NCBI GenBank assembly: GCA_000814665.1
Contig: JWIH01000019.1
Coordinates: forward strand, 124,001 to 188,000
From: Pseudoalteromonas flavipulchra NCIMB 2033 = ATCC BAA-314
GTDB lineage: Bacteria; Pseudomonadota; Gammaproteobacteria; Enterobacterales; Alteromonadaceae
DNA length: 64,000 nucleotides
Direction of reading: 5' to 3'
Part shown: positions 19,439-28,764 of the stretch, piece by piece
Position numbering within the stretch: the stretch's first letter is position 1
How the letters are laid out: each line of letters opens with the position of its first letter
Translations under genes and position numbers: made by a program
Notes under the pieces: generated by a model
What the model was told of the DNA's origin: nothing
What the model saw: only the letters and a program-made list of their open reading frames with translations
Database searches by the model: none

Positions 19439-20104
19439 ATGCCTATGCTAAATTGGTCAAATATCGATACCGTTTTGTTAGATATGGATGGCACATTACT
19501 CGACCTCCATTTTGATAATCACTTTTTTCTCGACGTCGTGCCTAAGGCACACGCAAAACGTCAAGGCTTAACCCTTGAGGCTGCAAGGGCCGACATCCTC
19601 GCCCGTTATGACGCGGTAATGGGCCAGATAGAATGGTATTGCCTAGATTATTGGCAGGAGCAACTACAGCTACCCATTATGGAGCTTAAACGTGAAGTGC
19701 AACACTTGATCTCAATTCGTGAGGATGTACCTGCGTTTTTAGAGGCCTTAAGAAAGAGTGGAAAACAGCTTATCTTGTTGACCAACGCTCACCCAAACAG
19801 TCTAAGTTTGAAAATTGAGCGTACCCAATTCGATAAGTATCTCGACAAATTGGTTTCAACCCATGAATATGGCGTAAGTAAGGAAAGTCAAATGTTGTGG
19901 CAACAGGTAGAGCGTGATTTGGGCTTTGATAAGTCCCGCACTTTATTTGTGGACGATAGCATTAGCGTGTTAAATGCTGCGCAAGAGTTTGGTATTGGCC
20001 ATTTGCTTGCCGTTGCTAATCCTGATAGTCGGCAACCAGAACGAGAGATCACTGAATATCTCTCAGTCTCCGATTACCGTACCTTGCTACCTATTATAGA
20101 TTAA
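19439..20104 (+). CDS. yrfG: GMP/IMP nucleotidase YrfG (HAD superfamily)
   Basis: Dephosphorylates purine mononucleotides. HAD motif I is DMDGTLLDLHFDN at about 15-27, motif II LLTNAHPNS, and motif III/IV VDDSISVLNAA. The 221-residue length fits. Two in-frame ATGs (19439 and 19445). Its stop overlaps the stop of the convergent dUTPase gene inside TTAA. Confidence 0.92.
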   Translation: MPMLNWSNIDTVLLDMDGTLLDLHFDNHFFLDVVPKAHAKRQGLTLEAARADILARYDAVMGQIEWYCLDYWQEQLQLPIMELKREVQHLISIREDVPAFLEALRKSGKQLILLTNAHPNSLSLKIERTQFDKYLDKLVSTHEYGVSKESQMLWQQVERDLGFDKSRTLFVDDSISVLNAAQEFGIGHLLAVANPDSRQPEREITEYLSVSDYRTLLPIID

Positions 20105-20721
20105 GCTGGGTAGCGAGCTTTTAAGCCGTCGTACACATGTGTTTTAAAGTCTGGGTGCGCTGTATCTAGACTTTTCACCACTTCGACTAGGTGTTCGTTA
20201 TCTTCTTGGCCATTCCATACCTTGATGTAAGAGCCATCTTTATAGCCATGATCTTGGCGGAAGAAGTTAAGCGTGTTTTTACCGACATATCCACGGTATA
20301 GGTCATCAATAGACATCCCGATTTGCTGCATACAACTCGCAAACGCATGGGCATCAAACTCGCGTTTGGTTACAGCCGCACTTGCAAGTAATTCAAGGGT
20401 TTCCTTGAAGTCTTCTGCGGTAGTTGGCTTTGCCAATTCAGCCTCTAATTGAGTCGCTAGTTGCTCAAATGACGTTTCGCCATCGATACGTAAAGACAAG
20501 CCAAAATGAAAAATATCCACTAGCTCTAAAATCACTTGCTCAGTATCTGGCGTTTGCTTTTTCCACCATTTCCAACCGTAGTGATCTAGCATTTCTGCAC
20601 ACTCAACCCAAATTGCGCGGTACCATTCAAACCCTTGTTCAAACCATTGTTGGTGTACTTTGGTGTTCATGGCATGTTGCATTTCTAGCATAACCACAAG
20701 CTTAGTGATGTTTGCAGACAT
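20101..20721 (-). CDS. Dimeric all-alpha dUTP diphosphatase
   Basis: Hydrolyses dUTP to dUMP, of the MazG-like all-alpha NTP pyrophosphatase fold rather than the trimeric Dut type. Metal-binding acidic motifs are visible in WVECAEMLDHYGWKWWKK and ILELVDIFHFGLS. A third D/E helix region is DAHAFASCMQQIG. The 206-residue length is typical for marine gammaproteobacterial members. Overlaps yrfG by four bases at the 3' end. Confidence 0.88.
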   Translation of the reverse strand: MSANITKLVVMLEMQHAMNTKVHQQWFEQGFEWYRAIWVECAEMLDHYGWKWWKKQTPDTEQVILELVDIFHFGLSLRIDGETSFEQLATQLEAELAKPTTAEDFKETLELLASAAVTKREFDAHAFASCMQQIGMSIDDLYRGYVGKNTLNFFRQDHGYKDGSYIKVWNGQEDNEHLVEVVKSLDTAHPDFKTHVYDGLKARYPA

Positions 20722-20835
20722 TGTGCTCTCTCTTCATGGAAATCAATTACGAGCGATATCATACCGAAGTGAAAGATTTTCGCCAGCGCTTAGGTCTTCT
20801 GAGTCGATATCAACTTGAAACCCTAGGAACTTTTT

Positions 20836-21462
20836 ATGCGTCATTTTATTTTATCGCTCGCTTTGGCTTGTTCAGCCTTTGTCAGCGCAGCTGAAATCAC
20901 TAATATCGCCGCAGCACCTGAGCAAGTGAGTCCACTCCTTCCAGGCATTGATGCCCCTGCATTACAACTCAAAGATAAGTCAGGTAAAACTGTCGACCTC
21001 GCGACACGCTATAAAGAAAATATCACCGTACTGGTGGTTTATCGTGGTGGCTGGTGTCCGTACTGTTCAAGACAGCTCGCGGGGATCCAAAAAATTGAAC
21101 CACAGCTTGTTAAAATGGGGGCACAGATTATTGCTATCGCACCAGACTCACCTGAGGCGCTGGCAAAAAGTACAATTGAATCCCCTCACTACCAACTGTT
21201 GTCTGATAACGAGATGCGTATGAGCCAAGCGTTAGGTCTCGCCTATTTTCTAGATGATAAGACAGCCCTTGCTTATCGCAACAAGTTGGGCGTAAATTTC
21301 GTTGATTTTGAGGGGAACGATAAAGTTGCCTTGCCGGTACCAGCAGTATTTGTAGTCGATAAGAAAGGCTTGATCCAATTTCAATACGCAAACCCAAATT
21401 ACAAAGTGAGATTGGATGAAAGCGTGCTACTAGCTGCGGTAAAAGCAGCTAGTCAACTATAG
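20836..21462 (+). CDS. Exported peroxiredoxin-like thioredoxin-fold protein
   Basis: Predicted periplasmic AhpC/TSA-family antioxidant. Signal peptide about 1-19 (LSLALACSAFVSAAE). Active-site motif GGWCPYCSRQ with Cys74 and Cys77 puts two cysteines in a CxxC, as in the PRX-like 2 group. The late cis-proline motif PVPAVFVVD is present. AGGA lies 9 bases before the ATG. A clear terminator follows the stop. The substrate is not evident. Confidence 0.88.
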   Translation: MRHFILSLALACSAFVSAAEITNIAAAPEQVSPLLPGIDAPALQLKDKSGKTVDLATRYKENITVLVVYRGGWCPYCSRQLAGIQKIEPQLVKMGAQIIAIAPDSPEALAKSTIESPHYQLLSDNEMRMSQALGLAYFLDDKTALAYRNKLGVNFVDFEGNDKVALPVPAVFVVDKKGLIQFQYANPNYKVRLDESVLLAAVKAASQL

Positions 21463-21480
21463 GAAAAGCACTTAAAAAGT

Positions 21481-21504
21481 GGAGTCCGAAGACTCCGTTT
21501 TTTT
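21481..21504 (+). terminator. Terminator after the peroxiredoxin gene
   Basis: GGAGTC, tetraloop CGAA, GACTCC, then GTTTTTTT. The T-run overlaps the stop codon of the convergent cti gene. Confidence 0.92.
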
Positions 21505-23836
21505 AGCGGTTTTCTAACCGGTTATAGTCAAATAAACCATATTCAACGCCACGTGTTTGCTTGGCAATATCGTGAATTAAATCACTGTAACGCCAAAACT
21601 CTGGGTGAGTCCTGCGGATCCCATATTGCGCTCGTAGCGCTCGGTAATCAGACTCACTATTCATTTGGCTAAATGATGAGACGAAGTCCTCTTGTGCTGC
21701 CTCGCTTTCTAAATACCAAATTGCCTCTGGATAATCTCCGATAAAGCCTGGCACAATCGTCGCAGTGTCTTCGGTATACGCTCTTTGCCCTTCTTCATTT
21801 AACAAACTGGAGATGTTGTAGTGGGCATTATGGTGTAATAGCGAGAACGCTTGATGTGAACCGTCACTTTGCTTAGTAATAATAAATGAGACCTGTGGAA
21901 GCAAATTAATCGCTCTAACGGACATGCTATTGAGTGCCTGCAGTGGCTTGCCGACGGCTTGATAGTCATAATCCCTATTTAGAACGGGCTTAAGCACAGC
22001 ATGCAGTTTGTCATACAATTCTTGCTTTGGATCGTCCGTTTCGTATTTTATTCCCGTTGGCGCACCGATTAGTGATTTGCGATTGATAAACTCACTTAAG
22101 CTCAGGTGTGACTTACGATACCAATAGCGTTTAATTTCCTGACGATGACTAAGTGGCAGCAGATTTAAAAAGTTTTGCTCACCTTCAAGCCTCAAGAAGT
22201 CCATATATAAGCGTGTGATAAGCTGATGACCAATGTTGCCATACACGTCAAAACCCGCCACCAGCAAGTAGTGAATGCGCTCGAACAAAGCATAGTCTAA
22301 TACCCAAGCTGTTTTGGGAGGCTGGCCGATAAAACCTTTAACCACCGTTGCGCTATCAAAATGACGGAAGATAGTTAATGCTGCATTCGGGTTTTCCCCC
22401 TCTCCACGCCAAATCAAGTCCATATTGAGACGCTGCCCATCGGCAAACATCTTATCTGCAAGCTCTGTTTTGGCACGTAAGTAATCCTGCTGCTTAGTGG
22501 CGTATTTAGCCCAACTGGAAAGCGGTAACGCATTACTTTGCTCAGCCGCAGGTAGCACCAAATCTTCATCATGTTTAAGCAGCAGCTGGTTCACCGCTTC
22601 GTTGCTATTTTTTTCAGGATCAACAAACGCCACCCAAAAATGGTCGTTAATGACGTTAAGCGCTATTTGACCTCGACATACAGGGCCTTTGATAAAGCCT
22701 TTTACAATTAACTCGGCCTCATCCAGCATGAATTGATAACGAGAATTGACCGGAATATCTTTGAATACCTTAAATGGGTTTGCTGCAAGCTCTGGCTCAT
22801 AACCTGGCAGTTCATCCACGTGATAATCCGCTGCATAAAATTGCTGATGTAACCGTGATAGCTTAGCGTCGTTCAATGCCAGTGGCATGTGAGTTTTTGA
22901 CAAAATGGTACTGCGCACTTGCATCAATCGATAATACACTCTATCGATCTTAGGATCGTCAAACGGACGTACCGAGCTCACCAGTGCGACTGGCTGGCCA
23001 GGCGGCGTGCTTGAGCGTACCAATTGAAAAAACGCGGGGTCATCAAGATGAGGGAAGTGGATATGGGCTAAATACCAATGCTCAAAAATATAACGCGCGG
23101 CAAGGCGGTGCTTATTGGAGTCCTGATTAAGAAATTGTTCCCACTTTTTCACTTCTTTTTGTGCTGCAACACTTGGCTTTGCAATCTGGCTCATTTTACT
23201 GCCACTTTGCAGCCATGCTTCCAAGGTTTTGAATTCATCATGCGTGAGCGCTGGTAAGCCGTAGGGCATACCCGCATGAGGCTGTCGTTTCACAAGGGTA
23301 GAAAATTCATCCATGGTTGGGCAAGACTGCGTTCGATCTAAAGAGAAATCAAACTCTTTACCCAAGATGCCTTGCTCAGGAAAACGATGAGACATTTTTA
23401 ACAGCAAGCTATTATAAAGCACACTCCCAGCTAGGTTGCTGTATTCAGATTGATTGCGCTCATTAAGCACTGGGGTAAAACCACGCTCGCGCCACTGTGT
23501 CGTGGTTTGGGCGTCGAATAACAGCCGAGTTGGTGTTTGTGCTAACAACCGTGTGCCGTCATACACTAATTCCTTCGACAATCCCCTATCTATTCCTTCT
23601 GGAGATGACAATTTGAGCTGGCAGGGTGCGTCATAACAACCATGGCAAACCACACAACGCGACTCCAAAATGGGCTTCACGCTTTGTAAATAACGTGCAC
23701 CGCCTTGGTGATATTGTTCGATTCGTGCTTGGGGTTGCTCTGGTCCAAACATATCATCATATTTAGACACGCCCAAAGCCACACAGCCAGAAAGCACGGC
23801 GACAACCACCGCACAAAACAATGCACGTTTAGACAT
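21503..23836 (-). CDS. cti: Fatty acid cis/trans isomerase (Cti)
   Basis: Periplasmic heme enzyme converting cis to trans unsaturated membrane fatty acids under solvent or heat stress. N-terminal signal with a lipobox-like LSGC (Cys18), a single c-type heme site CVVCH at 61-65 followed by CYDAPC, and long conserved stretches such as KTHMPLAL and GQIALNVINDHFW. The 777 residues match the family. The ATG follows directly on the stop of the upstream small gene with no gap. Confidence 0.92.
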   Translation of the reverse strand: MSKRALFCAVVVAVLSGCVALGVSKYDDMFGPEQPQARIEQYHQGGARYLQSVKPILESRCVVCHGCYDAPCQLKLSSPEGIDRGLSKELVYDGTRLLAQTPTRLLFDAQTTTQWRERGFTPVLNERNQSEYSNLAGSVLYNSLLLKMSHRFPEQGILGKEFDFSLDRTQSCPTMDEFSTLVKRQPHAGMPYGLPALTHDEFKTLEAWLQSGSKMSQIAKPSVAAQKEVKKWEQFLNQDSNKHRLAARYIFEHWYLAHIHFPHLDDPAFFQLVRSSTPPGQPVALVSSVRPFDDPKIDRVYYRLMQVRSTILSKTHMPLALNDAKLSRLHQQFYAADYHVDELPGYEPELAANPFKVFKDIPVNSRYQFMLDEAELIVKGFIKGPVCRGQIALNVINDHFWVAFVDPEKNSNEAVNQLLLKHDEDLVLPAAEQSNALPLSSWAKYATKQQDYLRAKTELADKMFADGQRLNMDLIWRGEGENPNAALTIFRHFDSATVVKGFIGQPPKTAWVLDYALFERIHYLLVAGFDVYGNIGHQLITRLYMDFLRLEGEQNFLNLLPLSHRQEIKRYWYRKSHLSLSEFINRKSLIGAPTGIKYETDDPKQELYDKLHAVLKPVLNRDYDYQAVGKPLQALNSMSVRAINLLPQVSFIITKQSDGSHQAFSLLHHNAHYNISSLLNEEGQRAYTEDTATIVPGFIGDYPEAIWYLESEAAQEDFVSSFSQMNSESDYRALRAQYGIRRTHPEFWRYSDLIHDIAKQTRGVEYGLFDYNRLENR

Positions 23837-24211
23837 TTACTCGTCCTCGTCGTCATCTAGCCCTAGATCAAAAGTCGGCATCATTTCTACTGGAGGCGAA
23901 ACAAACAATGCATCGCTACTAGTACTCAGCACAGCACTGAGAATAGGCCCGCGATTAATGAGCAATTGCAACTGATGTTCCGCACCTATCAACTCAGTCA
24001 CTGTCGTACTAATGTTGTTTAGCGCATAGTCATCAATATGCAAGCTAATATTCTCATCTTCTTTTGGGTTTTGGCACAAATGAGCAAGGAGGTTCTCACT
24101 CAACATCACTGATACTTCAGCATCTGGAGAGTCGATATCGCGATTCTCGATGTTGTCGTCTAACAAAAAAAGCGGCAGTGATAATGGGGTATCTTGTTGT
24201 AATTCCATCAA
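23837..24211 (-). CDS. Unknown acidic protein coupled to cti
   Basis: 124 residues, not recognised. No signal peptide or membrane helix; very acidic, ending DLGLDDDEDE. A central segment (ISLHIDDYALNNISTTVTELIGAEHQLQLLINRGPILSAVL) looks like an alpha/beta fold. Its stop codon abuts the cti start codon, so cti translation probably depends on it. The coupling suggests a role with Cti, but as a cytoplasmic protein it would act on regulation or expression rather than catalysis. Confidence 0.75.
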   Translation of the reverse strand: MMELQQDTPLSLPLFLLDDNIENRDIDSPDAEVSVMLSENLLAHLCQNPKEDENISLHIDDYALNNISTTVTELIGAEHQLQLLINRGPILSAVLSTSSDALFVSPPVEMMPTFDLGLDDDEDE

Positions 24212-24295
24212 AGGTTACCATCTGAGTATTTGCCTTATATTAGCACAGTTAGATGGCTGATGGCTGAAAAGGGGGCGACGATGCGCCCAGCTTGA

Positions 24296-24961
24296 TTACC
24301 AAGGAAGCGTGTCACCATTGGAGTGCCAAAAACCACCACTGTTTTCGATAGTTAGGTGTTCAATTCTCTTAATTAAACGTTCCGCCGCAACATCTGGACC
24401 AATATCACCTGCAAATCCCACCATCTGCGTTTGTACAAAGCCAGGATGGAATAGTCCAACAGCGATATCTTGGTTTTTCAGCTCGTGAGCCATACTCACA
24501 CTCGCCGCGTTTAATGCTGCTTTCGACATTCTATAACCAATGTAACCACCAGAACCATTATCTGCAATCGAACCCATACGACTTGTGATCATGGCAACTT
24601 TACTACCTGCTTTGAGGTTATCGAGCAGTGCATGAGTAACTCGAATTGGCCCTAACGCATTAACGTTAAATTGGTGGTCGATATTTTCAAAATCCATTTC
24701 TGCTAGCGTTTCATTGTGAAATACCCCAGCGTTATTAATAAGAATATCTATTTTCTCCGACCCCAATGCCGCCAATAGCTTTTTCGCGCCATTTTCCGTC
24801 GCAACATCTATATCTTCAATGATATCCACGCCTAGAGATTCTAGTTCTGCCGATGCTTTGCGAACAACCGCAGTTACTTTGCAGCCTAGAGATAAGTATT
24901 GTTTACAAAACTCTAATCCAATCCCACGATTAGCACCGGTCACCAAAACATGTAGTGTCAT
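24296..24961 (-). CDS. Short-chain dehydrogenase/reductase (C-factor-like)
   Basis: NAD(P)-dependent oxidoreductase with Rossmann motif TGANRGIG at 8-15, NNAG at 76-79, serine of ITSRMGS at 127, and catalytic Y143xxxK147. The 221-residue length and PGFVQTQM motif resemble the C-factor/sniffer-like subgroup. Substrate unknown. Transcribed alone. A weak GGGCG/CGCCC hairpin at 24273-24288 with four T follows on the minus strand. Confidence 0.9.
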   Translation of the reverse strand: MTLHVLVTGANRGIGLEFCKQYLSLGCKVTAVVRKASAELESLGVDIIEDIDVATENGAKKLLAALGSEKIDILINNAGVFHNETLAEMDFENIDHQFNVNALGPIRVTHALLDNLKAGSKVAMITSRMGSIADNGSGGYIGYRMSKAALNAASVSMAHELKNQDIAVGLFHPGFVQTQMVGFAGDIGPDVAAERLIKRIEHLTIENSGGFWHSNGDTLPW

Positions 24962-25118
24962 ATCCTTCTCCTCACGATTTTTGTGCTCAAACTATTACAA
25001 TTGGTATGAGTTTACTAAACTCAAGGTCAATCTCGACTGAATTCATTTTTATGATGTACTTTTTCACTTTCTGACAACTTTGCTACAGTTATAACTCTGA
25101 CAACCGTAAGGATATGTT

Positions 25119-25847
25119 GTGAAACTCGCACTTAGCACCTTCTTGCTTTTCTTCATCCACAAGGCGGCGTTCGCCTACCAAATCAATGTCAGCGAGCTGG
25201 TCGCTTATCAACTTGGCCAACAGCAAATCGCACAACTCATGCAAAAGATATACGCACCTTTGAATATCACGCCCACACTTGTCGTGTTACCCAGTGAGCG
25301 CGGATTAGAATATGTAGATCAAGGGTTTTATGATGCGGAAGCAGGACGCACTAGCGCTATTGCAAATGCCTATCCTAACTTACTGCAAATACCCGAACCA
25401 CTTGCAACCGTGCAAATGGCGGTGTTTTGTCTCAAGAAGGAGCATTGTACTTTGTCGACCCGGCAAGACTATGTGGTAATACAGGGCAGTTTAATAACGG
25501 AGCAAGTTTGTCAGCGTAAAAAGTTGACCTGTAATGCGGTCTCTAACGATGTTTCTGCGTTTCAAGCACTTGAAAAAGGTCATGTAGAACAAATTTTAGC
25601 TGATGACTTATTTGCGCTTGGTGCGCTATGCCAGTCAGGGCTCGCCGCAGTTTACGTGCGTAGGCTACGAGATGCGAGTTATCCTATTTATCACTATATC
25701 AATCGTAAACACCAAGACCTACTGCCGAAATTAACAGCGTCTATCAAGCAGCTAAATAGTAGTGGAGAGCGCGATACTATTCTAAGCCGGCTCTCTGAGA
25801 GCTTTGCCACTTGCCATGGCAAAGTGATTGAATTAGAAATGCATTAA
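25119..25847 (+). CDS. Periplasmic solute-binding-like protein (family 3 type)
   Basis: Start is GTG at 25119, the only one near the AAGGA ribosome-binding site. A signal peptide of about 19 residues (FLLFFIHKAAFA) is followed by a region like the SBP_bac_3 fold of amino-acid binding proteins, with the frequent marine-bacterial motif VLPSERGLEYVDQGFYDAE. There is no permease or ATPase next to it, so it is likely an orphan sensor or uncoupled binding protein. Overlaps the convergent VOC gene by four bases. Confidence 0.7.
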   Translation: MKLALSTFLLFFIHKAAFAYQINVSELVAYQLGQQQIAQLMQKIYAPLNITPTLVVLPSERGLEYVDQGFYDAEAGRTSAIANAYPNLLQIPEPLATVQMAVFCLKKEHCTLSTRQDYVVIQGSLITEQVCQRKKLTCNAVSNDVSAFQALEKGHVEQILADDLFALGALCQSGLAAVYVRRLRDASYPIYHYINRKHQDLLPKLTASIKQLNSSGERDTILSRLSESFATCHGKVIELEMH

Positions 25848-26644
25848 GTTGAAATATCATCCATGGCAGATTCTATGATAGAGAATACCGCCCCTTGAGG
25901 ATCAGTTATCACGCTAAAGCGACCTACTTCTGGTATATCTGTCGGCGGTACACAAATTTCTCCGCCAAGCTTTTGGGCATATTCAGCTTTACTATCGCAG
26001 TCCAATACCGCAATGTAAACCATCCAGTGCGGAGGAATGTCTTCACCCCATTCAGTCGTCATTTCTAACATGCCAGCGACGGGTTGCTCATTTACTTTGA
26101 ACAAGGTGTAGTCCATATTGCCCATGTCTTTGACTTCGACTTGCCACCCAAATAATGCTGAATAAAAGTCACAACTTTTGGCGCTGTTTTTACTCACTAG
26201 CTCAAACCAATAAGGAGTATTCGCTTCAAGATGACGTTGCGTCCCAATATGACCACCCTCTTGCCATAACGCAAACACCGCTCCACCTGGCTCCTTTAAC
26301 ATTACCATCCGCCCTGCCCCTGAGACATCATGAGGGCCTGCAAGCACTTCAGCACCGAGTTCGTTGGCTTTGTTTAGACATTCATCGACATTGTCTACTG
26401 CCACATAAGCAAGCCAGTGACTAGGCATGCCTCCCTGTTGTTGTTCAGCGGTCATCTGATACATAGCAGCGACATCATCGACTTCTTTTTGCAACATGGT
26501 GTAATAACAATCTTCACCAATGGGTTGGTCTAGAATTTGCCAATCAAATAGTTGGCTATAGAAGGGTTTTGCTGACTGCCAATCGCTTGAACACAATTCA
26601 ATCCAACAAAAATAACCGGGTCTAAATTCACTAATTATTGCCAT
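25844..26644 (-). CDS. VOC-family protein with two glyoxalase-like domains
   Basis: Two tandem vicinal-oxygen-chelate domains of about 125 residues: first PGYFCWIELCSSDWQSAKPFYSQLFDW, second TPYWFELVSKNSAKSCDFYSALFGW; each ends with a PGGAVFALW or PQGAVFSII strand. This resembles the antibiotic-resistance/27-kDa hydroxylase-like group, whose substrates are mostly unknown. The start is placed at ATG 26644, 5 bases after AGGTGA; the frame begins at a GTG three codons earlier. Confidence 0.85.
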   Translation of the reverse strand: MAIISEFRPGYFCWIELCSSDWQSAKPFYSQLFDWQILDQPIGEDCYYTMLQKEVDDVAAMYQMTAEQQQGGMPSHWLAYVAVDNVDECLNKANELGAEVLAGPHDVSGAGRMVMLKEPGGAVFALWQEGGHIGTQRHLEANTPYWFELVSKNSAKSCDFYSALFGWQVEVKDMGNMDYTLFKVNEQPVAGMLEMTTEWGEDIPPHWMVYIAVLDCDSKAEYAQKLGGEICVPPTDIPEVGRFSVITDPQGAVFSIIESAMDDIST

Positions 26645-26719
26645 GGGGATCACCTGTCAATCAAAGTCTAATGAATATAGCAGCAATCAGCCGATAAGAA
26701 AGCGTAGTCAAAATATGGC

Positions 26720-27379
26720 TTATTTTTCAATTTGCCCATACTTAGGTGAGCGCACGCCATAAAGCAAACCATTGCTTGAGTCCGCTGATAATAATCTCTG
26801 TGATGCTTTCTGTGAAACTTCAAATCCTTTATCTGAAGTGCTTTCAATCACCTGATTTAGTACCGCGCCAATCAATGCGCCAGCCAAACTGTTATCACGG
26901 TCATCTCTGTCTTCACTACTTGACGCTTTTGACTTACCACGCCAAATTACTTGGCCAGTTTTTAAATCAACCAACCTTGCCGATAGCGCTACGGTAGTGT
27001 CACTATCTAATACAACGTATGACGTACCATAATCTTGAATCTCTATGTATAAAGCAGCGTCAGCAGCAAAGATTTCATAGAGCTTGTCTATCGCGACACT
27101 GTGAACATCATGAGCCACAGTTAAGCCGTTATTTTTAAAAGTCTCATTGACCAAAGATACTGGAAAAACATAATAGCCAGAGTCTGCAAGTGGCTTTACA
27201 ACCGTCGCCATAACCCCAAAAGGTGCAACAATTTCATTGGAATTATTGATAGGCGGTAACACCAGTATCGACTTAGGATCGCTTTGGATAAAGGCACTAT
27301 AATCCTGTTTAGGTGCTGTCGCACAGCCATTCAATAAGGAAAAAGTCAAAAGCACCAAGCTCGCTTTAATCCATTTCAT
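26720..27379 (-). CDS. DUF799 (GNA1162-like) lipoprotein
   Basis: Outer-membrane lipoprotein candidate. From ATG 27379 (after GGGAGAAT) the signal ends in lipobox LNGC. The family motif ILVLPPINNSNEI and VFPVSLVNETFKNNG are seen. It is the third gene of a trio with a DUF4810 protein and a CsgG-like protein, as I recall from the Neisseria GNA1162 locus. The start codon overlaps nothing but lies one base after the DUF4810 stop. Function in the trio is unknown. Confidence 0.85.
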   Translation of the reverse strand: MKWIKASLVLLTFSLLNGCATAPKQDYSAFIQSDPKSILVLPPINNSNEIVAPFGVMATVVKPLADSGYYVFPVSLVNETFKNNGLTVAHDVHSVAIDKLYEIFAADAALYIEIQDYGTSYVVLDSDTTVALSARLVDLKTGQVIWRGKSKASSSEDRDDRDNSLAGALIGAVLNQVIESTSDKGFEVSQKASQRLLSADSSNGLLYGVRSPKYGQIEK

Positions 27380-27380
27380 C

Positions 27381-27725
27381 TTATTCTCCCTGTGCATTTT
27401 TTAGTAAAAAGTCGATATATTGCCTGGACTCAGGATACAGTTGTTTTTCCTGTTCAAAATACGCAAACCCTTTGCTGTCATCCCCTTGCATCAAATATAA
27501 GTAACCGAGATGCGCATACATGCCTGGTGCTGGACTTATCTGCTTTACTTCGGCGCGCGCTATGCTTGACTCTAACTGACTGATCTGCTGCTCAAGCGAC
27601 TGCCCATCACCTCGAAAGAACTCATAGAGGTTACGTTCGTAAGAACCGTAATAATATTGTGGTGTCGTACTCTGACACCCAGACAATATCAATAGTAAAG
27701 TCGCCACAAATATCGTTTGCTTCAT
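27381..27725 (-). CDS. DUF4810 lipoprotein
   Basis: 114 residues with lipobox LSGC, then YYYGSYERNLYEFF, a DUF4810 hallmark, and a helical TPR-like segment (PGMYAHLGYLYLMQGDDSKGFAYFEQEKQLYPES). Middle member of the CsgG-DUF4810-DUF799 cluster; spacing on both sides is short, so one transcript is likely. Confidence 0.85.
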   Translation of the reverse strand: MKQTIFVATLLLILSGCQSTTPQYYYGSYERNLYEFFRGDGQSLEQQISQLESSIARAEVKQISPAPGMYAHLGYLYLMQGDDSKGFAYFEQEKQLYPESRQYIDFLLKNAQGE

Positions 27726-27761
27726 AATTTACCTGAGGTTTAGATTAGCTGTGGGGATTGT

Positions 27762-28430
27762 CTATAAAGGCTTCCAATCGCCTTTCTCGATGCCGCTAAC
27801 CAAGTTATTGACAGCCTCGCGAATAGCTAAATCCAGTACCTTGCCGTTTAGCGTTGAGTCATACCCTGCAGTGCCACCAAAACCAACCACTTCGCGATTA
27901 GATAAGCTGTATTCTCCAGCACCTTGCACCGAGTAGACGACTTCTGAACTAGTCACATCAACGATATTCAGATTTACCTTAGCGTAAGCAATTTGCGATT
28001 TTCCTTTACCTAGAATACCGAATAATTGTTTATCACCTACTTCTTTTCGACCAAACTCAGAAACATCTCCCGTGATCACAAAGTTAGCACCCTTAATACT
28101 TTGTTTTGCACCAGCAAATCCAGCTTCTTGGGCTATCTCTGTCATGTTTTCTCTATCTAAAACAATAAAGCGATTACTCTGCTGTAAATGGGTGGTCAGA
28201 ATAGTTTTAGCCTGAGAGCCCAAGCGGTCCGGTCCTGAACTAAACACCCCATTGTGAAAAGCTGAACGGTTTTGCAATTTACCAACCGCTAACTGACTTT
28301 TTGGGCCATTGTAAACTTGATTATATGAGGCCACTTTTGGTGCTTCTACCGTTCTTGATGCTTCCGTTGCGCAACCCGCGGTTAATCCGACAAACGTCAA
28401 TGCAATTACAGTGGCGAGCGGTTTATTCAT
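27762..28430 (-). CDS. CsgG/HfaB-type curli-secretion-like lipoprotein
   Basis: From ATG 28430 (AGGAGAATGATA upstream) the 222-residue product has lipobox TAGC, then VGKLQNRSAFHNGVF and DRLGSQAKTILTTHLQQSNRFIVLDRENM, typical of the CsgG/HfaB fold. The open frame to 28493 is rejected for lack of a ribosome-binding site. There are no csgA/B/E/F genes, so this is not a curli operon; the trio is probably a distinct envelope module. Confidence 0.88.
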   Translation of the reverse strand: MNKPLATVIALTFVGLTAGCATEASRTVEAPKVASYNQVYNGPKSQLAVGKLQNRSAFHNGVFSSGPDRLGSQAKTILTTHLQQSNRFIVLDRENMTEIAQEAGFAGAKQSIKGANFVITGDVSEFGRKEVGDKQLFGILGKGKSQIAYAKVNLNIVDVTSSEVVYSVQGAGEYSLSNREVVGFGGTAGYDSTLNGKVLDLAIREAVNNLVSGIEKGDWKPL

Positions 28431-28764
28431 TATCATTCTCCTAGAGTCATATGTGTCTGTCTGTGACGCGACGATTCGTTTTGTTAATAACAATGTAGAT
28501 AAATTTAGCTGACTTTAGTGTTAATTTTTGTTTGGGAAAAATGCAATAACGCTACATCTAGATGGAATTTTAAAGATAGTGCAAAATCAAACCGAGTACA
28601 GCACCGGAAAAAGTAGTGCAGACGACTTTAGGAACGGCCATCAATAAACAGGAAAACCCTCTGCAAGCAATGGCTTATAATTTTATAAGTTAATACTTTG
28701 CTTAGTGCAGTACAAAGCACCAAGCAAGATTACTGTTAAAAAGCGCCATACACTTTCCAACAAA
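28431..28764. other. Gap between CsgG-like gene and tesB with one hairpin
   Basis: The only structure I see is TTGCTTAGTGC (28698-28708) against GCACCAAGCAA (28717-28727), one mismatch, no T-run. It lies after the tesB stop on the minus strand and may aid termination there. The CsgG promoter must lie upstream of 28450. Confidence 0.4.
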
